A stretch of 14,638 bases of DNA from Streptosporangiaceae bacterium (GTDB lineage Bacteria; Actinomycetota; Actinomycetes; Streptosporangiales; Streptosporangiaceae), in contig JASHSZ010000179.1 of assembly GCA_030040815.1 (NCBI GenBank), forward strand, positions 1 through 14,638. Direction: 5' to 3'. This document shows, piece by piece, positions 1 through 5,309 of this stretch. How positions within the stretch are numbered: the stretch's first letter is position 1; the number at the start of each line of letters is the position of its first letter. The notes beneath the pieces were generated by a model. That model saw only the letters and a list, made by a program, of their open reading frames with translations. It had not been told where the DNA came from and did no database searches. The translations under genes and the position numbers were made by a program.

Positions 1-783
1 GGCGGTCCAGCTCGACCCCTCGTCCGTGGAGACGTATGCCTGGTCGTACTCGGACGACTGGCCCTGGACGTCGCAGACGAGCACAAGGCTGCCGTCGGTG
101 GAGGCACCCAGCGCGGTGTACGGCACCGGCAGCGGGACGGGACACGGCACGGCCTGGTGCAGGCCGGCCTGGATCCCTGTGTACACGTTGACCGAGGGCG
201 GAACGGGCCCGGCGCCCTCCTGGCCGGCCACGTAGGCCGTCGGCCCGTGTACGAGCAGGGTGGCAGTGCGGTCCGGGGTCAGGCCGAGATCCGCCCAGGC
301 GGTGCTGCCGACCTGGGCGCGCCAGACGTACGGGTAGGGCTGCGGACCGGCGATGGCCCAGACCCAGCCGGCCGCGGTCTCCAGCGAGAGCACCTGGCCG
401 AGCAGGCCGGGCTGCCAGCTCACCGCGCCGTCCGTCGTGACCCACAACGCGCCGCCGGTGCTCCACGCGTAGCCGTCCGAGGAGCTGGCGAACCGCAGGT
501 GGGTCACCCCGGCCGGGGGTGCTGGAAGCGCCGTCCAGCTCAGCGCACCGTCGTCGGTCGTGAGCAGCTGCCCGGAGCCCAGCACCCAGCCGCGCTGCGT
601 CGACACGAAGCTCACGTCACTGACCGCGAAGCTGGGGTGGACCAGAGCCTGCGGGCTGCCGCTGGGCGTCGAGATGGGCGTGGCGCTGGACGAGTGCGCC
701 GACGGGCTCGAGGTGCCACAGGCCGTCGCAAAGGCCAGGGCCAGCAGGGCGGCACCCGTCGCGCCGACGCGCAGGGTGTTCAT
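1..783 (-). CDS. BNR-repeat (beta-propeller) lipoprotein, 3' end cut by the window
   Basis: The minus strand is open from the ATG at 783-781 to the window edge (261 codons, no stop), so the C-terminus is missing. The N-terminus MNTLRVGATGAALLALAF ends in ATAC, a plausible but weak lipobox with Cys at residue 22. A Ser/Thr/Pro-rich linker (SSPSAHSSSATPISTPSG) follows, as in actinobacterial lipoproteins. The rest carries BNR/Asp-box-like units: LLTTDDGALSWTALP, LWVTTDGAVSWQPG and YVSTDEGSSWT. These suggest a sialidase- or Ycf48-like propeller fold anchored outside the membrane. No catalytic residues can be assigned, so a binding or sensory role is as likely as an enzyme. No good Shine-Dalgarno site precedes 783, since AGGGG lies only one base away. 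An in-frame GTG at 837 would add 18 residues and is an alternative start. The gene is divergent from the phosphotransferase gene at 1138. Confidence 0.8.
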   Translation of the reverse strand, partial: MNTLRVGATGAALLALAFATACGTSSPSAHSSSATPISTPSGSPQALVHPSFAVSDVSFVSTQRGWVLGSGQLLTTDDGALSWTALPAPPAGVTHLRFASSSDGYAWSTGGALWVTTDGAVSWQPGLLGQVLSLETAAGWVWAIAGPQPYPYVWRAQVGSTAWADLGLTPDRTATLLVHGPTAYVAGQEGAGPVPPSVNVYTGIQAGLHQAVPCPVPLPVPYTALGASTDGSLVLVCDVQGQSSEYDQAYVSTDEGSSWTA

Positions 784-1026
784 GCCCCTAGGACGCCGGA
801 ACGCGCCACGGCGTTGGACGGATGGAGGGTTTCCCACCGATCCCGCCAGACCTTACCGGGAGCCGTCCAGGCCCGATCAGACGAATGAGATCGAGCGTTC
901 ACCGTGCCACGACCCAACTCCCTTTCCCAGAGCCGTCGGCCATACGCCGGAGCAAGATAGTGGCCTCTAGCGCATAAAGAACGTCGCCCGGTGCGGACCT
1001 TCGCGCCAGGGCTGAACGTCCCGAAA

Positions 1027-1047
1027 ACCGACCTGTCAGCGGTCGGT
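1027..1047. promoter_or_regulatory. Inverted repeat ACCGACC-N7-GGTCGGT, possible operator
   Basis: The 7-bp arms ACCGACC (1027-1033) and GGTCGGT (1041-1047) are perfect, with the 7-base spacer TGTCAGC between them. The arm heptamer ACCGACC also occurs in the twin operator of the TetR/exporter module (4415-4421). Palindromes of this size upstream of a gene are typical of dimeric repressors, but the regulator is unknown. It could also be a chance GC-rich repeat. Confidence 0.3.
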
Positions 1048-1090
1048 GTCGCGCCCGAGGCCGCCTGGCCGAGGGACGGGGTCAGCCGCG

Positions 1091-1117
1091 CTGTCGCGCG
1101 CGATAACCCGGCGACAG
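1091..1117. promoter_or_regulatory. Inverted repeat CTGTCGC-N13-GCGACAG upstream of the kinase
   Basis: The perfect 7-bp arms at 1091-1097 and 1111-1117 have a centre-to-centre distance of 20 bp, about two helical turns. A further GCGACA lies at 1132-1137, directly abutting the ATG at 1138. The arrangement would suit a regulator binding over the start of a short-leader or leaderless transcript. This is inference from spacing only. Confidence 0.25.
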
Positions 1118-1137
1118 TCGGCGGTCATCCCGCGACA

Positions 1138-1905
1138 ATGACCGACGTGGATGAGGTCGAGGTCGTCGTTGCCCATCCCGAGCGCGCGACCGTGCGCGTC
1201 GGCGACGTGTTCCTGAAGATCGACGCTGATCAGACGCGCACCGACGTCGAGGTCGAGGCGATGGCTAGGGCGCCGATCCCGACTCCGGAGGTCTTGTGGC
1301 GCAAGCCGCCCGTGCTCGCGCTCGCCGCCCTCCCGGGGTCGGCGCTCGGCCGCCTCGGCGAGCCGTCTACTGCGTCGTCGGCGGCGTGGGCCGCCGCGGG
1401 TGCTGCCGCACGGATGCTGCACGACGCGCCGCTGCCGCCATGGCCCGGCCGGAGGCTCGACGAGGTGGCATCGCACCTGGACGAGCTGGCATCGCGCCTC
1501 GACGGCGAATGCGAGTGGCTCGTTAGGAACCGCGTCCTTCCCGCCGACGTGGTCACGCGCAACCGCCGGGTTGCCGAGGCTGCGCTCCGGCCGTGGACAC
1601 CGGTGTTCACGCACGGCGACCTGCAGGTCGCCCACGTGTTCGTCGACGGTGACAAGATCACTGGCGTGGTCGACTGGTCCGAGGCGGGCCAGGGCGATGC
1701 CCTGTTCGACCTCGCCAGCTTGACACTCGGACACCAGGAGCACCTTGGCGACGTCGTCGTCGGCTACGGCACCGACGTCGACCTCGACGTCATACGGGCG
1801 TGGTCGTCGTTGCGATGCCTGGGGGCGGTCCGCTGGCTGGTCGAGCACGGCTTCGACCCGTGGCGACCGGGGTGCGAGATCGACGTGCTGAGATCGCGGC
1901 TATGA
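1138..1905 (+). CDS. Aminoglycoside phosphotransferase (APH) family kinase
   Basis: The predicted protein has 255 residues and an APH/choline-kinase fold. K27 in VFLKID and E40 are the probable ATP-binding Lys/Glu pair. The catalytic loop is FTHGDLQVAHVFVD (157-170), with D161 as catalytic base, and D179 in VVDW is the metal ligand. The residue that is normally Asn in the HGDxxxxN loop is His (H166). The C-terminal helix region ends in LRSRL. The substrate is unknown: the family phosphorylates aminoglycosides, macrolides, choline, homoserine and other small molecules, and resistance should not be assumed. I chose the ATG at 1138 because the conserved N-lobe begins just after it. The frame is open upstream to a GTG at 991. 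No Shine-Dalgarno site is visible, so a leaderless mRNA is possible. The gene stands alone, converging on the exporter genes across the 1906-2453 gap. Confidence 0.8.
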   Translation: MTDVDEVEVVVAHPERATVRVGDVFLKIDADQTRTDVEVEAMARAPIPTPEVLWRKPPVLALAALPGSALGRLGEPSTASSAAWAAAGAAARMLHDAPLPPWPGRRLDEVASHLDELASRLDGECEWLVRNRVLPADVVTRNRRVAEAALRPWTPVFTHGDLQVAHVFVDGDKITGVVDWSEAGQGDALFDLASLTLGHQEHLGDVVVGYGTDVDLDVIRAWSSLRCLGAVRWLVEHGFDPWRPGCEIDVLRSRL

Positions 1906-2229
1906 GGCTGCCCGAGCCCGCCGGTTAGGAGTGCCGTTCTGCCGCATCGAGCGGGCTATCTCCCGACGCGAGTCGCCTTGCGGACCGACAACGTCATGGT
2001 CCTCGAAGGTCCCCGGCAGCCGGTCAGCGACAACGGCTGTTCGCCGCCGCCCGCGAGGCGGAGCCAGTCGTCATCAGACCAGATTTACCTGAGCTCCGCC
2101 TCCCGTGCTCGCGAGTCCGCTGGTGACCCGACATCGCGAGCCGGAGTTCGGCGAGTACGTCACGCGGGCGACGATGCCAAGCTCGTAACCATCATGGCCG
2201 AGGTCTTGGACGACGACGCTCCGCGCAGA

Positions 2230-2299
2230 TTCAGTGAGGCAAACCTTCGGCTGGGCCAACTTCACTGAGACAAGAGATCAGATTCACTGGGACGGGACA
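2230..2299. mobile_element. Remnant insertion-sequence end with subterminal repeats
   Basis: Read on the minus strand, the 24 bases 2299-2276 begin TGTCCCGTC and contain TGAATCTG. They match the 24 bases at 5111-5134 on the plus strand at 21 of 24 positions. Moving inward from this end, the plus strand carries three versions of one 11-mer: TTCACTGGGAC (2283-2293), TTCACTGAGAC (2261-2271) and TTCAGTGAGGC (2230-2240). Repeats just inside a terminal inverted repeat are typical transposase-binding sites. The element body would lie to the left, but no transposase gene survives there. The family was not identified. Confidence 0.4.
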
Positions 2300-2319
2300 G
2301 CCGCGGCTGTCCCGTCCCA
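2288..2319. repeat. Perfect 32-bp palindrome; IS-end junction or bidirectional terminator
   Basis: The arm TGGGACGGGACAGCCG (2288-2303) is followed directly by its exact reverse complement (2304-2319), with no spacer. It lies between two convergent genes, so it could end transcription from both sides, although no T-run follows. The outer 12 bases of each arm are the terminal bases of the IS-like end described for this locus. The palindrome therefore equally resembles two inverted-repeat ends meeting head to head around the 8-bp core GCCGCGGC. I cannot choose between these from sequence alone. Confidence 0.6.
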
Positions 2320-2453
2320 CCGAGGCCGACAAGGCGCGGCACTTGTTCACCGCGCCTTGCGACGCCGACCCTCGCGTGACGACCGCGTTGCGGCCGGGCT
2401 TTCCGCGCAGGTACAGGTGGCGCACATATGCGGCGGGGTGGCTCGAATGACTG

Positions 2454-3308
2454 CTATTCGGTTGTCCGGCGCCTGAAGATGCGTGCCGCGAGTGGGGCCG
2501 CCAGTGCGAGGATCAGCACCGACCACGCCAGTGACGCTTCGATGGGGTGTTGCATCGGCCAGGCACTGATCGACCCGGAGGGGTTCGGATTGTGCCAGAG
2601 CTGGCGTGCCCCCGCGGTTACGGCGCTGACCGGGTTCCAGTCTGCAACGGCTTGCAGCCAGCCGGGCATGTGCTGGGTCGGCACCATCGCGTTGGACACG
2701 AACGCGAGCGGGAACAGGACGATGAATCCGAACGAAGCAGCCGACTCCGGGCTCTTGCTGCTGAGCCCGACGCATGCCGCGATCCACGACAGCGCGTAAG
2801 CGAAGAACAGCACCAAGGCGAATCCTCCGATGATCGGCAACGGGCCCGCGCTGGTTCGCCAGCCGACTGCTAGCCCGGTGACGGCGACAACGAGGGCGCA
2901 TAGGCAGGCCGTCAGCAAGTCCGCCAGGGAACGGCCAACTAGCACCGCGGGCCGCCACATCGGCAGCACCCGGAATCGGTCGATGATCCCCTCGTGCAGG
3001 TCGGTCGCCAAACCCACCGCTGTGCCCATGGTGGACGTGGTCAGGTTCAGCGCGAGCAGCCCGGCCAGGATGAAGTCCTTGTAGCTGCCGCCGGGGATCG
3101 GGATCGCGCCGCCGAAGATGTAGATGAAGAGAACCGTAAACAGCACCGGCTGGATCGTGACGTCGGAGAGCTGCATCGGCTCCCGGAAGATGTGCACCAG
3201 GTTCCGGCGCGTCATCGAGACCACGTTGCTGGCCCGCTCGGCAATGCTTTCGGCGATGAGCCTGGTCGCGGCTGGGTTACGCGGCTGCTGGGCCATTGCC
3301 TGCGTCAT
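2454..3308 (-). CDS. ABC-2 type exporter permease, DrrB-like
   Basis: This 284-residue integral membrane protein is the usual size for DrrB-family permeases of daunorubicin-type exporters. Hydrophobic segments lie near residues 51-69, 77-101, 128-148, 158-182, 192-210 and 258-276, giving six predicted helices. The diagnostic cytoplasmic motif is IDRFRVLPM (109-117), followed by RPAVLVGRSLADLL. Amphipathic helix RRNLVHIFREP (34-44) precedes helix 1, as expected of an ABC-2 coupling helix. Its ATG overlaps the stop codon of the ATPase gene in an ATGA arrangement (3305-3308), so the two are translationally coupled and should form one transporter of two ATPases and two permeases. The substrate is unknown: relatives export antibiotics, lipids or other hydrophobic compounds. 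Confidence 0.9.
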   Translation of the reverse strand: MTQAMAQQPRNPAATRLIAESIAERASNVVSMTRRNLVHIFREPMQLSDVTIQPVLFTVLFIYIFGGAIPIPGGSYKDFILAGLLALNLTTSTMGTAVGLATDLHEGIIDRFRVLPMWRPAVLVGRSLADLLTACLCALVVAVTGLAVGWRTSAGPLPIIGGFALVLFFAYALSWIAACVGLSSKSPESAASFGFIVLFPLAFVSNAMVPTQHMPGWLQAVADWNPVSAVTAGARQLWHNPNPSGSISAWPMQHPIEASLAWSVLILALAAPLAARIFRRRTTE

Positions 3309-4339
3309 GCCTGCACCCCTTCGACCTCGAGCTCGGATGCGCCCGCTGCCGGGCCAGCCTGAGCCCCGCCCGCATGTTTTGGACCTGATCCGTTCTTGTC
3401 ACCGGGAATATGCGCACCAGTGAGCGCGAAGAAAACGTCGTCCAGCGAGGGCTGGCGGACCTCGATGTTGTCCACGAGCAGCCCTGCCTGGTCTAGCGCC
3501 CGTACCAGGGCGGTGGCCAGGCCGGGTGCGCTGTCCACGGCAGCGCCGAGCCGCAGCCCGTCGGCGCTGACTGATACCCGCCCGCCGGCAAGTGGAGCGA
3601 TCACCCCGGCGGCCTGTGGACCGGGCTCGGCGAGCGTGACCTCGACGTGCGCGCTCCGGCTGTGCTCCTTCAGCTCGCGCGGCGTCCCGTCGGCGATCAC
3701 CTGCCCGTGATTGACCACCACGATGCGGTCAGCCAGGGCGTCCGCCTCGTCCAGGTACTGGGTGGTCAGCAGCACCGTCACGCCGGAGCCAATGAGTTCC
3801 CTGATCACTTCCCAGACTCGCTGCCTGCTTACCGGGTCCAGGCCCGTGGTCGGCTCGTCCAGGAACAGCACCGGCGGCCGCGTCAGCAGGCTGGCCGCCA
3901 GGTCCAGCCGACGGCGCATGCCGCCGGAGTAGCCCTTGACCACCCGGTCGGCGGCATCTGCCAGCTCGAAGAGCTCTAGCAGCTCGGTGGCCCTCGTCCG
4001 GGCCTGAATCGTCCGCATGCCGCTCAGCTCGCCGACCAGCACAAGGTTCTGCCTGCCAGTTAGCAGGCCGTCCAAGGTGGCGTCCTGGGCGGCCACGCCG
4101 ATCTGCTTGCGCACAGCGGCCGGGCGGGCGAGGACGTCAATGCCGGCCACCCGAGCGCGCCCCGCGTCCGGTAGCGCCAGCGTGGTCAAGATCCGCACAG
4201 CTGTGGTTTTCCCGGCTCCGTTCGGGCCGAGAAGCCCTAGCACGCTCCCGACGGGAACGGAGAAGCTGACCCCGGCCAGCGCGCGTGTCTCACCGTAGCT
4301 CTTGACCAGGCCATCGGCCTCGATCATGGTGTCAGCCAT
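3305..4339 (-). CDS. ABC transporter ATP-binding protein, DrrA-like
   Basis: This 344-residue cytoplasmic ATPase powers the adjacent permease. Visible motifs are Walker A GPNGAGKT (38-45), Q-loop Q85, signature YSGGMRRRLDLA (137-148) and Walker B VLFLDE (157-162). The switch position reads TTQYLDEAD, with Gln194 where most ABC ATPases have His. This substitution is common in DrrA-type exporters, so it does not argue for inactivity. The C-terminal extension contains LDDVFFALTG (299-308), characteristic of the DrrA family, and then a Gly/Ala-rich tail. A Shine-Dalgarno GGAGGA (4354-4349) lies 9 bases before the ATG at 4339. It is the first gene of a two-gene operon with the permease, divergent from the TetR gene, and is probably repressed from the operator at 4376-4428. 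Confidence 0.92.
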   Translation of the reverse strand: MADTMIEADGLVKSYGETRALAGVSFSVPVGSVLGLLGPNGAGKTTAVRILTTLALPDAGRARVAGIDVLARPAAVRKQIGVAAQDATLDGLLTGRQNLVLVGELSGMRTIQARTRATELLELFELADAADRVVKGYSGGMRRRLDLAASLLTRPPVLFLDEPTTGLDPVSRQRVWEVIRELIGSGVTVLLTTQYLDEADALADRIVVVNHGQVIADGTPRELKEHSRSAHVEVTLAEPGPQAAGVIAPLAGGRVSVSADGLRLGAAVDSAPGLATALVRALDQAGLLVDNIEVRQPSLDDVFFALTGAHIPGDKNGSGPKHAGGAQAGPAAGASELEVEGVQA

Positions 4340-4375
4340 CTCCGGTCATCCTCCGGCAGCTCAGCGAATGCTCTG

Positions 4376-4428
4376 ACCTAACGGTCGGTAAGGAAGAGGG
4401 TAGCACTTCTACTTACCGACCGTTAGGT
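4376..4428. promoter_or_regulatory. Twin TetR-type operator between exporter and regulator genes
   Basis: The arms ACCTAACGGTCGGTAAG (4376-4392) and CTTACCGACCGTTAGGT (4412-4428) are perfect 17-bp inverted copies separated by 19 bases. Each arm is also an imperfect palindrome of ACC-N8-GGT type. The right copy extends to CTTACC-N8-GGTAAG (4412-4431) and so looks the stronger half. Two inverted operators in a 119-bp divergent intergenic region strongly suggest that the TetR product represses both the exporter operon and its own gene. That the adjacent TetR is the binding protein is inferred from position. Confidence 0.75.
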
Positions 4429-4458
4429 AAGGATGCTGTTCGCCGCTAGACTGGGTCC
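4424..4458 (+). promoter_or_regulatory. Probable leaderless promoter of the TetR gene
   Basis: TAGACT (4447-4452) fits an actinobacterial -10 element and lies 6 bases before the GTG start at 4459, so transcription would begin at or next to the start codon. No Shine-Dalgarno site precedes the GTG. The -35 position, about 4424-4429, falls inside the right operator arm, so bound repressor would block RNA polymerase. The -35 sequence itself is poor. Confidence 0.4.
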
Positions 4459-5109
4459 GTGACGCAGTCAGAAGCAGCATTCGCGGCCGCGAGCGCGCCT
4501 ACTCGGGAAGATCAGTCCAGCCGCGATCACAGCGACGTCGACCCGGCCGGCGCATCCACGCGCGAAAGAATCCTCGACATTGCCCTGGACTTGTTCACCG
4601 ACCAGGGTTTCGACGGCACCTCCATGCGCGAGATCGCTGAGCGGCTCCACCTCAGTAAGCCAGCCATCTACTACCACTTCGCCTCCAAGGAAGACATCCT
4701 GATGGCGCTGCACGCGCGCCTGCACGAGTTCGGCAGGGCGGGGCTCGCGCGCTTGGCTGGCCAGACGGTCACGCTCCAGACCTGGGGTTCGGTGCTGACC
4801 GAGCTGGTGGATCAGATGGTGGCCCAGCGCAAGATTTTCCTGATGCACGAGCGTAACCAGGCGGCCCTAGAGAAACTGCATCGCAAGGAGCACGACGCCG
4901 AGCATGACGACCTCCAGCAGCGGTATCGGCAGGCACTCGCTGATCCGTCGCTGTCGCTGCGCGATCGGGTGCGGATGGCCTGCTCGCTGGGCACGGTACT
5001 CGGCGCGCTGCTCATGGCGGGGGACGCCTTCGATAACGTTTCCGGTACCGAACTCGGCTCCCTGATCCGGGAAGCGGTCCGTGACCTCGTGACCGACCGC
5101 AACGCATAA
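4459..5109 (+). CDS. TetR/AcrR family transcriptional regulator of the exporter
   Basis: This 216-residue protein has an N-terminal TetR DNA-binding domain at about residues 34-81: STRERILDIALDLF, then TSMREIAERLHLSKPAIYYHF with the recognition helix around SKPAIYYHF. The first 33 residues are an Ala/Ser/Asp-rich, probably disordered extension. Residues 85-216 form the helical ligand-binding and dimer domain, with no recognisable ligand signature. The GTG start at 4459 has no ribosome-binding site but lies just after a -10-like hexamer. The gene is divergent from the DrrA/DrrB-like genes across a region with a perfect twin operator, the classic arrangement of a drug-responsive local repressor. 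The inducer is unknown. The stop codon is followed after one base by an IS-like end, so sequence downstream of the gene has been replaced. Confidence 0.88.
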   Translation: MTQSEAAFAAASAPTREDQSSRDHSDVDPAGASTRERILDIALDLFTDQGFDGTSMREIAERLHLSKPAIYYHFASKEDILMALHARLHEFGRAGLARLAGQTVTLQTWGSVLTELVDQMVAQRKIFLMHERNQAALEKLHRKEHDAEHDDLQQRYRQALADPSLSLRDRVRMACSLGTVLGALLMAGDAFDNVSGTELGSLIREAVRDLVTDRNA

Positions 5110-5110
5110 C

Positions 5111-5285
5111 TGTCCCGTCTCACTGAATCTGGTCCGTGATCTTGGAATGGTCGGTGGTCCGTTACTCGGGTAGGCGGACGTCCGGCAGTGTGCTCATGAG
5201 TTGCCTGTAGTCAGAGGCCTGCTCTTGCGGTCGGCCAAGCGGACGTGGTGCCATGCCTACGAAGCGGCATCTGTGGTGATGTGCC
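5111..5285 (-). mobile_element. Truncated insertion-sequence remnant
   Basis: The left border 5111-5134 begins TGTCCCGTCTCACTGAATCT and matches 2299-2276 (opposite strand) at 21 of 24 positions, as expected for copies of one terminal inverted repeat. About 30 bases inward is the stop codon of a minus-strand open frame that looks like a transposase C-terminus. This is the normal spacing between an IS end and its transposase. The element is cut short on the right, where the synthetase gene begins. Its right boundary is approximate. Confidence 0.45.
5162..5281 (-). pseudogene. Probable transposase C-terminal fragment
   Basis: The minus-strand frame ending at the TAA 5164-5162 reads HRCRFVGMAPRPLGRPQEQ and then ASDYRQLMSTLPDVRLPE. 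It has no start codon of its own and dissolves into low-complexity sequence as it enters the synthetase leader around 5285-5305. The charged, compact C-terminal sequence and its position next to an IS-like end suggest the tail of a transposase. I could not assign a family, and the call rests mostly on context. Confidence 0.35.
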
Positions 5286-5297
5286 GAGGCAGCCGTC

Positions 5298-5302
5298 GGA
5301 GG
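5298..5302 (+). promoter_or_regulatory. Ribosome-binding site deciding the synthetase start
   Basis: GGAGG at 5298-5302 is one base from the GTG at 5304 but seven bases from the GTG at 5310. The second spacing is functional and the first is not, so translation most likely begins at 5310. Confidence 0.6.
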
Positions 5303-5309
5303 CGTGGAC

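Larger units (their letters stand above)
784..1137. other. Divergent intergenic region, no gene
   Basis: These 354 bases separate the lipoprotein gene (leftward) from the kinase gene (rightward). The frame of the kinase is open back to a GTG at 991, but the extra 49 residues are not conserved-looking, so I treat them as untranslated. Two inverted repeats, listed separately, are the only structure I can support here. No clear -35/-10 pair was identified. Confidence 0.5.
1906..2453. other. Gene-poor gap with degenerate mobile-element sequence
   Basis: These 548 bases lie between the 3' ends of two convergent genes and hold no gene I can recognise. The right part contains three related 11-bp direct repeats, an IS-like end and a perfect palindrome (separate entries). 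From about 2300 to the TGA at 2448-2450 the plus strand has an open frame with GC-rich third positions, ending in RYRWRTYAAGWLE. It has no start of its own and could be a gene fragment or chance. The left half, 1906-2225, shows only short open frames without recognisable similarity. Confidence 0.45.

Noticed and set aside
157..888. 243-codon plus-strand frame over the lipoprotein gene
   Set aside because: Its Arg/Gly/Ala-rich sequence has no domain, while the opposite strand encodes a signal sequence and BNR repeats.
991..1137. N-terminal extension of the kinase from the GTG at 991
   Set aside because: The 49 extra residues are not domain-like, the region carries inverted repeats, and the APH N-lobe begins right after ATG 1138.
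1036..1848. Long minus-strand frame opposite the kinase gene
   Set aside because: It is antisense to a gene with clear APH motifs and has Arg/Pro-rich composition typical of GC-rich shadow frames.
2454..5109. Calling the exporter genes drrA/drrB and assigning anthracycline resistance
   Set aside because: The family match is clear, but the substrate cannot be read from the sequence and no biosynthetic genes are adjacent.
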